Below, in pieces: positions 16,528-26,594 of a DNA stretch of 46,035 nt. Both the position numbers and the translations under genes were made by a program. Every line of letters begins with the position of its first letter. Positions within the stretch are counted from its first letter, which is position 1. This DNA comes from CAZKJL01 sp964611095 (GTDB lineage Bacteria > Patescibacteriota > Gracilibacteria > Peribacterales > Peribacteraceae). The stretch is taken from contig CAZSWJ010000011.1 in the NCBI GenBank assembly GCA_964611095.1, positions 1 to 46,035 of the forward strand, given 5' to 3'. The notes under the pieces were generated by a model that had not been told where the DNA came from, did not search any database, and worked only from the letters and a program-made list of their open reading frames with translations.

Positions 16528-17006
16528 GCCCCGAAGCAAAAGCCGGCGAGAAACTCGTGCGCGTCATCGACGAGCACTGGATGGTCTACGTCGTGCCCAT
16601 GATTCTCTGCGTGCTCCTGCTCCTCAGCGGAATTCTGCTCCTCCTTGTCTCCCAATATGCCGTGCATCACTCCGAATGGTTGTGGCTCACATCGTTCGTC
16701 GGGGGTTTCACGTTGGTCCTTGGATCCATTCACGGAATCTTCTGGGTCATTCTTGGCGAAGCCATCAGCCAAATCGTCATCACGAGCAGGCGCGTCGTCC
16801 GCTTTCATGACGTCATTCTTCTTCGTGAAGACATGATGGAAGTGTCGTTTGAAAAAATGAAAACCGTGGAGGCAAGCAAGCGCGGACTCCTGCAATCCGT
16901 GCTGAATTACGGAACGCTTCATTTTGAGAATGCCGCTCACATCGAGTACGTGCCGCATCCGAACAGCGCCGTTCGCGACATTCAGCAAGCCATGGGCATG
17001 CGCTAG
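16524..17006 (+). CDS. Membrane protein with bacterial PH domain (bPH2/DUF304)
   Basis: A 160-residue protein. Two hydrophobic helices (about 18-45 and 52-78) are followed by a bPH2-type domain. Its signature is ITSRRVVRFHDVILLREDMMEVSFEKMKTVEASKR (residues 86-120), then GTLHFENAAHIEYVPHP. bPH2 domains are small beta-barrels on the cytoplasmic face; their ligands are mostly unknown. It starts inside the previous stop codon. The stop overlaps by 3 nt the stop of the convergent TMTC-like gene. A second bPH2 protein lies at 36601-37224. Confidence 0.8.
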   Translation: MSPEAKAGEKLVRVIDEHWMVYVVPMILCVLLLLSGILLLLVSQYAVHHSEWLWLTSFVGGFTLVLGSIHGIFWVILGEAISQIVITSRRVVRFHDVILLREDMMEVSFEKMKTVEASKRGLLQSVLNYGTLHFENAAHIEYVPHPNSAVRDIQQAMGMR

Positions 17007-18979
17007 GGGTTCCGGCGTTGTTCCAATCGTTCTTGGCGGCGCTCTTCGGCGGTCGGAACGGCGGTTTTCACGGCCTCTTTTTCCGCGCTGCTTTCGATGA
17101 ACGCCTTGAGTCGCACGGCGGTCTGATTGTCGGGTTCCAGCGCGAGCGTGTGGTCGATGACGCGCAGCGCTTCCGAGGTTCGGCCCCGTTCGCTGAGTCG
17201 ATAGGCGTACGCGATGGAAATTTCGGCGATGTCTCGGTTCAGTTCGTATGCCGTTTCCAAATACGGAAACGCTTCATCGGCCTTGTCTTGCATCTCCAGG
17301 ACTTGGAACAAATTGTAATTTCCTTCCAAGAAATTCGGATTCCACGTCACCGCTTTTTGAAATTGCGCTTGTGCCTCGGGCAACTTGTTCTCATCCAAGT
17401 AGATCGCACCCGCGTTGTTGTACGCCGCCACGTAGCTGGGGTCGAGTTCGCTTGCCTTCACATATTTTTCCAATGCTCCTTCGACATCCCCGTTCTGTTC
17501 ATTGAGAGAGCCCATGAAGAAATACGGTTCGGGATTTTTCGGGTCGAGCGCCATCGCTTTTTCATAGAAAACCCGGGCTTCATCGAGCTTTCCTTCGCGA
17601 ACGGCCACGGAACCGAGCGCCGTGAGGATGGAAACGTTGTCCCCGTACTTTTGCCCTTCCATTAGGGCTCGCTTCTCTTCATCGTATTTGCCGTTTTCAC
17701 GGAAATTGGCCGCGAGACTCATCCGCGCCGACACGGATTCGGGGTAGAGCGCGAGTGCGTGCGTGAAGAGCGTTTCATCATCGCGCCAATACGTCGTTTG
17801 GGTCATGGACATTCTCGCCAGCATCGCCACGCCCACCGCAACCACCACGGCCGTCACCCGTGTTGCCGTGACTCCCCTCCCCCGCTTCGCCAGAACGCCG
17901 AGACCAATGCCGAGCCCGAGGAGGAGCCACAGCGACGGCAGGTACATGTAACGATCGACGGCGAAAAATACGGACGCTCCTTTGTGGAAATTCAGAAACG
18001 ACGGCGCGAGCGTCAGCATGAAGATGGCGCCGATGACGAGGGGCCACCGGCTCCATCGAAGCGAGACGATGAGTGCCGCGGCCATGACGACGATGATCAG
18101 CAGCGGAATGTAAAAATCGGGTGACGAGATCGTGATCGCCTTCACGTACGGATAGATGGGCGTGAGATCCGTCGGAACGAAAAATTTCTGCAGGTAGAAT
18201 ACCGTGCTCTTGCATGCCATGAGCATCGTTTCCACGAACGTGCCCGACTGAATCACGCGCGCTTTGGCGAAGGCTGCGATGACGGCGAATACGACGGACA
18301 GCGAGAAGAGCGGGCTCAGTGCGAGCAGTCGCTTCTTCCATCCATCGGTTCCTTTCGCAAACGAAAGAATGAAGAGCGACACCGGCAGCGTGAGTACGGA
18401 TACCTTGGACAGCAGCGCCAGGATGAACAGCGCGATGCCGATGCCGTACGTGCGAGGATTCCGGTCATCGTCGTACCGCAGGAACGCGATGAGCGTTCCA
18501 AGGTAGAAGAGCGTGGAGAGCAAATCTTTGCGTGCCGCAAGCCACACGGCGGCTTCGGTGTTCAGCGGATGCACGGCGAATATCGCGCCCGCAAGCAACG
18601 CGATGCGCTTGTTCTTCGTGATGAGTGAGACGGCCCAAAACGTCAGCGTCGCGTTGACGGTGTGCAGTATGAGGTTGGTGAAGTGGTAGAACCCGCCGCT
18701 CAGACCCGCAAGCAGATAATCGAACTGATAACTGAGCAGCGTCAGCGGGATGTAGAGCTCCGGATCGAACGTCGTGAACGCCTTCCACACGTGCGACGGC
18801 GTGGGTCCGTGCGCCGCGAGGTTGTTGTAGATCAGGTAGGAATCGTCGAAGGACAAGAATCCGTAGCGCAACGCCGCCCCGTAGGTTACGAATACGGCGA
18901 AGCAGAACACGGCGAACGCTCCGAGGAGCAACCACGGAGACACGGTGTCATTCGATGTCGGGAGATCATGATCGTGCAT
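17003..18979 (-). CDS. TMTC-like GT-C glycosyltransferase with C-terminal TPR repeats
   Basis: A 658-residue membrane protein. The first 420 residues hold about ten or more hydrophobic helices. An early acidic motif FDDSYLI follows the first helix, the usual place of the catalytic Asp in GT-C enzymes using lipid-linked sugars. FAVHPLNTEAAVWLAARKDLL is typical of the TMTC/GT39-like family. Residues about 430-640 are tetratricopeptide repeats (AMALDPKNPEPYFFMGSLNE, ASELDPSYVAAYNNAGAIYL). It probably O-glycosylates exported proteins, as PMT/TMTC enzymes do; this is inferred. The ATG at 18979 is chosen over GTG 18985 because TAGACT ends 6 nt before it. Confidence 0.8.
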   Translation of the reverse strand: MHDHDLPTSNDTVSPWLLLGAFAVFCFAVFVTYGAALRYGFLSFDDSYLIYNNLAAHGPTPSHVWKAFTTFDPELYIPLTLLSYQFDYLLAGLSGGFYHFTNLILHTVNATLTFWAVSLITKNKRIALLAGAIFAVHPLNTEAAVWLAARKDLLSTLFYLGTLIAFLRYDDDRNPRTYGIGIALFILALLSKVSVLTLPVSLFILSFAKGTDGWKKRLLALSPLFSLSVVFAVIAAFAKARVIQSGTFVETMLMACKSTVFYLQKFFVPTDLTPIYPYVKAITISSPDFYIPLLIIVVMAAALIVSLRWSRWPLVIGAIFMLTLAPSFLNFHKGASVFFAVDRYMYLPSLWLLLGLGIGLGVLAKRGRGVTATRVTAVVVAVGVAMLARMSMTQTTYWRDDETLFTHALALYPESVSARMSLAANFRENGKYDEEKRALMEGQKYGDNVSILTALGSVAVREGKLDEARVFYEKAMALDPKNPEPYFFMGSLNEQNGDVEGALEKYVKASELDPSYVAAYNNAGAIYLDENKLPEAQAQFQKAVTWNPNFLEGNYNLFQVLEMQDKADEAFPYLETAYELNRDIAEISIAYAYRLSERGRTSEALRVIDHTLALEPDNQTAVRLKAFIESSAEKEAVKTAVPTAEERRQERLEQRRNP

Positions 18980-19002
18980 GATCACAGTCTATCGCAGTTT
19001 CG

Positions 19003-20241
<1,239 letters not shown>

Positions 20242-20307
20242 GGACGCACGATACTTCACTTTCGGCTTATGCACCAGCGAAAACCAGCATTTTGTGGTAC
20301 CGCAAAG

Positions 20308-20336
20308 CCGGGACGACCCATGTGGGGCCGCCCCGG
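20308..20336 (-). terminator. Strong hairpin after the SLH/CHRD gene
   Basis: Read on the minus strand, CCGGGGCGGCCC pairs with GGGTCGTCCCGG across a 5-nt loop as 12 bp including two G-U pairs. On the plus strand the same positions are A-C mismatches, so the structure works only in minus-strand RNA. CTTTG follows. It lies just after the rebuilt stop codon of the SLH gene. Confidence 0.6.
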
Positions 20337-20354
20337 AGCGCACACTCAAGATCT

Positions 20355-22408
20355 CTACCTCTGCACTTGTCCTCGGATTTCTCCATCCGGGTGCGCTTGA
20401 GTGTGCACGTTCACGTAGATATTCCCGTTCAACAGGTCATTGCGGTCTTGTTCGCTGANNNNNNNNNNNNNNNNNNNNNNNNNNNNNNNNNNNNNNNNNN
20501 NNNNNNNNNNNNNNNNNNNNNNNNNNNNNNNNNNNNNNNNNNNNNNNNNNNNNNNNNNTGCACGTTCACGTAGATATTCCCGTTCAACAGGTCATTGCGG
20601 TCTTGTTCGCTGAGGCTGGCCCACGTTCCGATTGCACGGTTGTTGGTGAACGTGATTGCCTGGAGAACCGGACCGTTTACACCGGTCGCTCCCCTGTGGA
20701 AGTGGGCGCCGGTGATGACGGAGCCGCTGGTCGACTTCAGCGAGATGTCATAATCGAGTCCGCCGGACCTGAGCGTGAAGGCGCCGGTACCGGACATGGA
20801 CGTGCTCACGGGCGGCACTTCGCGCGCGCCGATGAGCGATGCACTCAGAGAAATGTTGCCTCCCACGTAGACGAGCGTGCCCGTGTCCGAGAACTGCATG
20901 CCTCCGGAAGTTTTCAAGTTCGTAAGCGCGATGGCGTACTGCCTCTGGCTTTCGAGCGATTCACCGAGCACCAATTCGATGGTGCGGTTGTCCGTGAGAC
21001 GAGCGGTGCTGAGCGCGAGATCGCGGTTGTTGCCCGTGACGCGGTAGTGGGACACGCTCTGCGCCGTCAGGCTGTCGAGGTCGGTCGAGAAGCCCAGTCG
21101 CAGCGTCGTGGGAGACGTCGCGGTGACGGACGTGAGGTCCGCCGTGGACTCGTTGAAGATGAACGTCGCGTCGTCATCGAACTGCGTGCCCGTCGTCGTG
21201 GTGATGTCCTGTGCGGTCACGGAGTACAGAATCTGAGAGCGAACGCCCGAGCTCAACGTGAGATCGACGGTTCGTGCGTCCACGACGACGGCCGATTGAA
21301 CGGCGATCGTGCTGTTGCTGCTCACTTCGCGAACCGTGTAGCGGAACGCGTCATTGGCGACGCTGCCTTCCAAGTCCATGTTGAATTGAACGCGGACGCG
21401 GTTGGCGGCGAGAGCCGTCGCACTCGTGATGGCGGGAGTGGCCGACGGAACGGAGAACGTCGTGGTGCCCGTGAAGGTCACGTTGCCGGTCGTACGAAGA
21501 TCGGTGGCGAGCACGCGATAGCTGTAGCGAGCATCCAAGTCGCCGCCGAGCGTCAGCTCAACGGTTCGGTCGCCCGTCACCGTTGCATCGGCAACGACGA
21601 TGGACGGTCCGCCGATGGCCGTGACGGTGTAGCGATATTCGTCATCGGCGTAGGACGTGGCGAGGTCCGCCGTGAAGTTCAAGCGGATTTTGCGAGACGT
21701 GATGACCTGAGCGCTGCTCAAGTCGCCGCCCGTGACTGGTCCGCTGCAATCCGTGCTGTATTTTTGATTGAGGTACGCGCGGTGGAACATCGTCACCATT
21801 TCGGCGCGATTCATGGCCGACGCGGGGCGAACCATGTTGCTGCCCTCGTCACCCTGCAGGATGCAGTGGTCGGCGGCCGTCTGGATGTACCGGAAGTACC
21901 ACTTCGAGCTGTCGCCGTTGTCGTAGAAGATGGGCGCTTCCTCCGTGGAGGTGAGTGCGAAGGCGCGGACCAAAAGTGCGGCGGCTTCGGCGCGGTTGAG
22001 GTTACGGGCGGGACGTGCGTAGCACGGAAGCGTGCCGTAACAGTTGTTGTCGCCTTTCACCCAACCGAGGCGGGCGGAGGTTTCGACGTACGGGTAGTAC
22101 CATGCCGTTTTCGTCACATCGGTGAAGCTTTGACGTGCGGGATACGACAATTGCTCATCGTTCACGCGAACCATGAGTTTCATCATTTCCGCGCGCGTCG
22201 CGAGATCGTTCGGACGGAGTTTCGCCTCCGTGGGGTCGAGTGCACCGATGTCGAGGAGCGCGCTGGCGGACTGTTCATACCAGGCGCCTGCCGAAACGTC
22301 GGTGTAGTTCGTCTGTTTCTCTTGGGCGTGGAGAGGAGCTCCTGCGAGGAGAAGGCTCGACACCGCCGACGCCAAGAGCGCCGTTCGTGTGTAGCTGAGT
22401 TTCATCAT
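20355..22408 (-). CDS. S-layer protein with SLH repeats, Ig-like repeats and CHRD domain (interrupted by assembly gap)
   Basis: An exported protein of about 632 residues once the gap is collapsed. Signal peptide 1-28. Three SLH repeats (about 33-220; YTDVSAGAWYEQSA, FTDVTKTAWYYPYVE, NRAEMVTMF) bind cell-wall polymer. Three to four Ig-like repeats follow (about 235-510), then a C-terminal CHRD domain (GAREVPPVSTSMSGTGAF, GAHFHRGATGVNGPV). The frame breaks at 100 N. The 55 bp on both sides are identical; merging them restores an in-frame ending YVNVHTQAHPDGEIRGQVQR and a TAG at 20355-20357, exactly the CHRD consensus end. It is probably an S-layer or S-layer-attached protein. The ATG at 22408 follows a pyrimidine-rich leader. 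Confidence 0.88.
20459..20558. other. 100-N scaffold gap, probably spurious
   Basis: The 55 bp before it (20404-20458) equal the 55 bp after it (20559-20613). Overlapping contig ends were joined with N instead of merged, so no sequence appears to be missing. Confidence 0.92.
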
Positions 22409-22569
22409 ACAAGGGAGTGGAAGGAAGTAAGGGGAGAGTAGAAAAGTGCCGCGTGCACAAGTCATGACGAGCGGGACGCCAAACTCTTACACCCCGAAAA
22501 AACGGCGAAATATTTTTTGCATCGAGTCCAGTGACCTTCGTCATTCTTCTTCGAGCATGACGTCACAGC

Positions 22570-22598
22570 TTGCGGACCGCTCTGCGTCCATTTCTTAT
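22570..22598 (+). promoter_or_regulatory. Promoter of the CsbD-like gene
   Basis: TTGCGG (22570-22575), 17-bp spacer, TCTTAT (22593-22598). A short C/T-rich leader (CTTCACCTTTTCC) leads to the ATG at 22619. Confidence 0.5.
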
Positions 22599-22618
22599 TT
22601 CCTTACTTCACCTTTTCC

Positions 22619-22870
22619 ATGCCCACCATGTTGCAACGCGAACATCATCGGCCGTCCAAGCTCGGCAAGAGCCTCGGCAAGACTGCGGACACCTGGCAAG
22701 CCAGGGGTACGTGGAACGAATTCGTCGGCAAGGCTCGCAGACTCTGGGGCCACATGACCGACGACGAAATGAACGTCGCCGAGGGAAACTACCAGGAAAT
22801 CCTGGGTCGCATTCAGCGCAAGACCGGCGAGTCGCTCGCCGACATCCGCAAGAAATTGTTTCACGATTGA
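22619..22870 (+). CDS. CsbD-family stress protein
   Basis: An 83-residue, highly charged soluble protein. Residues 28-75 (GTWNEFVGKARRLWGHMTDDE, then EGNYQEILGRIQRKTGES) follow the CsbD pattern of W/K...GK, W..LTDDE, G...L.G.IQ..YG. CsbD-like proteins are small general-stress proteins of unknown mechanism. An in-frame ATG at 22628 is an alternative start. The PEBP gene follows after 24 nt, so they are probably cotranscribed. Confidence 0.8.
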   Translation: MPTMLQREHHRPSKLGKSLGKTADTWQARGTWNEFVGKARRLWGHMTDDEMNVAEGNYQEILGRIQRKTGESLADIRKKLFHD

Positions 22871-22894
22871 TCCCTTCACCACTCCCCTTCCATC

Positions 22895-23476
22895 ATGAAC
22901 CGTCTTCCCGCCATCTCTCACATCGGCTCCATGATCGCCGTCGGCATGCTCGTCGCGTGCAACACACAGCCGTCGGCCATGACGCTTTCCAGTGAAGATT
23001 TCGCAAGCAACGGCATGATTCCCTCCGTTCACACCTGCGACGGCACGAGTTTGCGTCCGTCTCTCACGGTGCACGGTGTCCCGAGCGGCACCAAGAGTCT
23101 CGCCGTCATCATCGAAGACCCCGATGTTCCGACCGGAACGTTCGTCCATTGGACGGCCTGGAACATCGATCCCGGCGTGTCGACCATCGATGTGACGCTG
23201 CCGAACGGATCGGTGGAAGGCTTCACCGACCGCGGGCAACCCGGTTACGTGGGGTTGTGTCCGCCGACCGGAACCCACCACTACGTGTTCCGCGTGTACG
23301 CGATGAATACGATGCTCACGCTCCCCGCGGACTCCACCCCCGATGCCTTGAAGAGCAGGCTCTCGCTGGGAGTCTTGGCGCAGGCCGAGTACGTCGGTCT
23401 GTATGCCAGAGCGGATACCGCTGCGTCGGCGTCCGGTGCCACGAAAACGCTACCCGGCTCAACCGTCGTGGAATAA
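22895..23476 (+). CDS. YbhB/YbcL-type PEBP lipoprotein
   Basis: A 193-residue protein of the phosphatidylethanolamine-binding/Raf kinase inhibitor-like family. An N-terminal lipobox (MLVAC, Cys near residue 24) predicts a lipid-anchored exported protein. Core motifs: EDPDVPTGTFVHWTAWNI (the DPD-x-P and HW of the ligand pocket) and GTHHYVFRVYAMN. Bacterial members have no settled function; small-ligand binding is likely. The leader is CACTCCCCTTCCATC, an example of the pyrimidine-rich start context seen across the window. Confidence 0.92.
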   Translation: MNRLPAISHIGSMIAVGMLVACNTQPSAMTLSSEDFASNGMIPSVHTCDGTSLRPSLTVHGVPSGTKSLAVIIEDPDVPTGTFVHWTAWNIDPGVSTIDVTLPNGSVEGFTDRGQPGYVGLCPPTGTHHYVFRVYAMNTMLTLPADSTPDALKSRLSLGVLAQAEYVGLYARADTAASASGATKTLPGSTVVE

Positions 23477-23549
23477 GGCATATTGCAAGTCACATTGCGC
23501 AAGAAGTGCGGGGGTCATGCGTCACAATGCATGTACTCCCGCATTCACA

Positions 23550-24179
23550 ATGATCCTGCTTTCTCCATCCCTCCTCGAGCCGCGCACGAGGCGTGCCATG
23601 GGAGTTCTGGCTGCGCTCGTGATCGTCGGGACGGTTCTGGCGATTGCAGGGTGCTCCGCTTTGGCGCAATCGAGTTTTGCATGGCCGCTCACGGGAGGCG
23701 CGTTTCGTCCGACACCGCTGCACTTCGGTCTGTATGTCACTCCCGATCCCGCCCACAACCCCATCTCTCCACCCGAGCGCTTCATCGGATACCACGCAGC
23801 GACCGATTTCGAGGTGTATCCCGATGAGGAGAACATCAATGTTCCCGTGTACGCGGTGTGCAGCGGTACGATCGCCTACAGCTCGTTCGCCGAAGGCTAC
23901 GGCGGACTCATCGCCGAGCACTGCGTCCTCGGCAAAGAAAAAGTGACGGTGCTCTACGGACACCTGCTCCTCTCATCGCTTCCCAAGGTCGGCGACCAAG
24001 TGACGCAGAGTCAGACCATCGCACTCCTGGCGCCCGCACGCTCGCACGACAGCGATGGCAACCGCAAACACTTGCACCTCGGCATTCACCGCGGATGGGA
24101 TATGACGTTCCTCGGCTACGTCCAAACGGAAGCCGAGCTCTCGCAGTTCATCGACCCCCAGACGGTTCTCGGCAAGTGA
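23550..24179 (+). CDS. M23-family peptidase-like lipoprotein
   Basis: A 209-residue exported protein with a lipobox-like AIAGC near residue 34. The M23 (LytM) fold is visible. YHAATDFE gives the H-x3-D zinc ligands, YGHL and KHLHLGIH supply the remaining His residues. It probably cuts peptidoglycan cross-bridges, though only the single domain is present and no wall-binding module is seen. The ATG at 23550 is the first that leaves a normal signal peptide. It is convergent with the LCP gene with no base between the stops (GTGATCAC at 24176-24183). Confidence 0.85.
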   Translation: MILLSPSLLEPRTRRAMGVLAALVIVGTVLAIAGCSALAQSSFAWPLTGGAFRPTPLHFGLYVTPDPAHNPISPPERFIGYHAATDFEVYPDEENINVPVYAVCSGTIAYSSFAEGYGGLIAEHCVLGKEKVTVLYGHLLLSSLPKVGDQVTQSQTIALLAPARSHDSDGNRKHLHLGIHRGWDMTFLGYVQTEAELSQFIDPQTVLGK

Positions 24180-25556
24180 TCACTTCGCCGCTTTTACGAG
24201 CGGCGTGAACGCATAATCTTTACCGAGCATGATGCGAATGCCCGCTCCGGTGCCGGTCGTCTCTTGGACGAGCGGAACGCCGATGAGCGACGAGAGAAAT
24301 TCTCCGTCCTGCGATGCGACGGCCGTCATCGTCGTACCGGTTCCCGTGACCTCGCCTTTTTGTTGCACCGCGTCGAATCCGTAGCGCACCAGTTCGTTGC
24401 GGAGTCGGTGAGCGTCGCGAACGGGGGCGTCGCCTTGCACGATGACGATGTGCGGTTTCCGCACGTACACGTCGCGGTGTCCGAAGATGAGTTCCGCGAA
24501 GAATCGAATCATGCTCCAGTCGGCGACTTTGTCCGTCGGCGATAAGGGCAGCAGGATGGCGCCCGTGAATGTTCCTTCCGGCGGAACGCGAATGAATCCG
24601 CCCGTTTCGGCATCGGTGTAGTCCCCGCCGGAAGAGTAATTCAAGTTCATGCTGACGATCCCGGCGCGGGGAATCGATACCAGCGTGGTGCCGAGTGCGA
24701 AGAGCTCCGTGGCGCCGAGCGTCGTTTCGAAGTGATCGCGGATGGCCACCTGCACCGCGTGCACGGCATCCATGTTCGAGATGAACTTCGTACTCTTCAC
24801 CTTGTCGCCGATGGCGGCGAGGATTTGCTGTTGTCTGGCGGAGCGACTGAAGTCGCTCGTGGAGTGACGGCTGCGCGCGTACTTGAGCGCGGTTTCGCCG
24901 TCGAGGTGTTGCGGACCCGCATCGATCTCGAATGTGCCGATGACTCCTTCTTGTACCGGATATGAGTAATCGACGAGGCGCTGCGGCACATCGATATCCA
25001 CGCCGCCCACGGCATCCACGATGTTCGTGAATCCGATGAAGTCCATTTTCATCACCCCGTGAATGTTCATGCCGAGGCGCGTGCCGATGTCGCCCGCGAC
25101 GCTCTGCATGGCGAGGAGCGACGCGCCGGATTCGGTCATCCCCTCTTCCTTCTTGTATTGCGAGCGGTAGGTCACGTACATCGCATTGATGCGACCGGCT
25201 CCGATGCCATCGGCATCTTCCACGTACAAGTCGCGCGGAATGGAGAGGAGGACCACGCTCTGTGCATCGGGATCGATGCTCGCCACGATCATGGAGTCGG
25301 TGAGCCCGGCGGCGGCGTGTGATTTGTCTCCGACGCCGAGAAGCAGAATGTTCGTGTGTCCGTTTTCATCGTGCGGAAGCAGACCGTTCGTCGCTTCGGC
25401 GAGAACGCGGACCGCGGTGGTCCCGATGGAATCGGTTTCTTGGAATGCACCGAAGATGATGGCAAGCGAGAGCGCTCCCGCGATGCCGCAGGTCAAAAGA
25501 TGCTTGGGGAACCGTTTCCCCGTGCCGGTGCTTTGGGCGGCCTGGAACAGAAGCAT
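24180..25556 (-). CDS. LytR-CpsA-Psr (LCP) family protein with LytR_C domain
   Basis: A 458-residue protein. N-terminal membrane helix (about 20-42). The LCP catalytic domain (about 68-250) has NILLLGVGD, DSMIVASIDP, LLSIPRDLYV and GGVDIDVP, followed by YARSRHSTSDFSRSARQQ with the phosphate-binding Arg residues. The C-terminal LytR_C-type domain is at about 350-455 (HIVIVQGDAPVRDAHRLRNEL). LCP enzymes transfer lipid-linked glycopolymers onto peptidoglycan, so this gene implies a wall-attached glycan, consistent with the glycosyltransferase genes here. Confidence 0.93.
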   Translation of the reverse strand: MLLFQAAQSTGTGKRFPKHLLTCGIAGALSLAIIFGAFQETDSIGTTAVRVLAEATNGLLPHDENGHTNILLLGVGDKSHAAAGLTDSMIVASIDPDAQSVVLLSIPRDLYVEDADGIGAGRINAMYVTYRSQYKKEEGMTESGASLLAMQSVAGDIGTRLGMNIHGVMKMDFIGFTNIVDAVGGVDIDVPQRLVDYSYPVQEGVIGTFEIDAGPQHLDGETALKYARSRHSTSDFSRSARQQQILAAIGDKVKSTKFISNMDAVHAVQVAIRDHFETTLGATELFALGTTLVSIPRAGIVSMNLNYSSGGDYTDAETGGFIRVPPEGTFTGAILLPLSPTDKVADWSMIRFFAELIFGHRDVYVRKPHIVIVQGDAPVRDAHRLRNELVRYGFDAVQQKGEVTGTGTTMTAVASQDGEFLSSLIGVPLVQETTGTGAGIRIMLGKDYAFTPLVKAAK

Positions 25557-25665
25557 GAGGGTCTGTCAGATGTAACGTTTCAGAGCGATTTTCCTTACCA
25601 TGCGAAAGTGTCAGACGATACGCCCGTGGGCTGAAATGTCAATCTTTCTTGTCTTTTCCCACTAC

Positions 25666-25693
25666 GAAAAAGGCCGCTTGGGGCGGCCCTTTT
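25666..25693 (-). terminator. Bidirectional terminator after the MliC-like gene
   Basis: GGCCGC-TTGGG-GCGGCC stem with a poly-A run on the left and a T run on the right. On the minus strand it ends in TTTTT, 19 nt after the stop at 25712. Confidence 0.85.
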
Positions 25694-25711
25694 CTTCATG
25701 TTGCGTATCGA

Positions 25712-26458
25712 TTAATCGCCGAAGTTGACCGGTGCGTTCTCCGGGTCGAACGGAGGCTTGCAGATGGCAGTCTTGCCGTCCTTGCGGAACGTGACCGTGG
25801 CGGTCTCACCTTTGAAGAGGAACGTCCACATATCGTTCTCGTACTTCTTACCCGACGTCGAAGCGACGTGGTTGAACACGTTGTCCTCGCCCTCGGAGGA
25901 AATCGTCACTTTGTCCATCGCCGCAGTGAACGTGGCGATGAAGCTCGAATTGTCGTCGCAGCGGAACGAGGCGACGATGTCGTCTTCTTGGCCGTCCTGC
26001 ATCTCCCGGCCCGTTGTCATTTTGCCGAAGCGCAGTCCCCCGCCCTTCGTCATGTTGATGAGGCCGAGCTCGGTGGGCGTGACGCTGTCGATGCGGAAGT
26101 ACGTGACGGCTCCGCTTTTCTCCACCTGCTTTACGTACACGTCTTTGTTGTTGAGCTGGAACTGCACCTCATCGGCGTTGTCCGACGTGAAGAGCGACCA
26201 GTCGGCATCGGTCTTGGCTTCGCCCGTGGCGGACGCGTAGCTGTCGGTGAGCGTGCCGTCGTTCTTGTACTCGCGGATGAAGTTGCGGTCATCTTCGCTG
26301 CTCCAGGTTCCGATCATCATGTCCCACGCGGCGGTGATGCGCGGATCGGCGGGTTTCTTGGAATTCGTGGCATCGTCGTTCATCGAGCCTTGGTAGCCGA
26401 CGTATGCCGCGGCTCCCGCAACAACGATGAAGCCGATGACGAGAATCAATTTCTTCAT
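25712..26458 (-). CDS. Exported protein with MliC-like (lysozyme inhibitor) C-terminal domain
   Basis: A 248-residue protein. N-terminal hydrophobic anchor or signal (residues 3-22). The first domain begins WDMMIGTWSSEDDRNFIREY and resembles lipocalin-like DUFs with a GTW start. The last 80 residues fit the MliC pattern: FRCDDNSSFIATF, then STSGKKYENDMWTFLFKGETA and a final Cys (AICKP). The two Cys could form the family disulfide. MliC/PliC proteins inhibit C-type lysozyme, so a defence against host or eukaryote lysozyme is possible; this is inferred. It is transcribed alone, with a pyrimidine-rich leader. Confidence 0.6.
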   Translation of the reverse strand: MKKLILVIGFIVVAGAAAYVGYQGSMNDDATNSKKPADPRITAAWDMMIGTWSSEDDRNFIREYKNDGTLTDSYASATGEAKTDADWSLFTSDNADEVQFQLNNKDVYVKQVEKSGAVTYFRIDSVTPTELGLINMTKGGGLRFGKMTTGREMQDGQEDDIVASFRCDDNSSFIATFTAAMDKVTISSEGEDNVFNHVASTSGKKYENDMWTFLFKGETATVTFRKDGKTAICKPPFDPENAPVNFGD

Positions 26459-26594
26459 AGAGTGAGGAGGTGAAGGAAGAAAGGACCCCATTTTTGCGGA
26501 AACTCGATGAATAACAAAGATGACTTCTTTCAAAGCCGCAACGCGAAGAATTTCGTGGAATTGGGTATGATGGCCGCGTCCACTCCCCTCTTGC

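Noticed and set aside
20244..20349. N-terminal extension of the DEAD-box helicase to 20349
   Set aside because: It crosses the SLH-gene terminator hairpin and adds no conserved residues. The -10 box fits the GTG at 20241.
20603..22441. Long plus-strand frame opposite the SLH/CHRD gene
   Set aside because: The minus strand has a signal peptide, SLH, Ig-like and CHRD domains. The plus-strand peptide is low-complexity Arg/Val/Gly.
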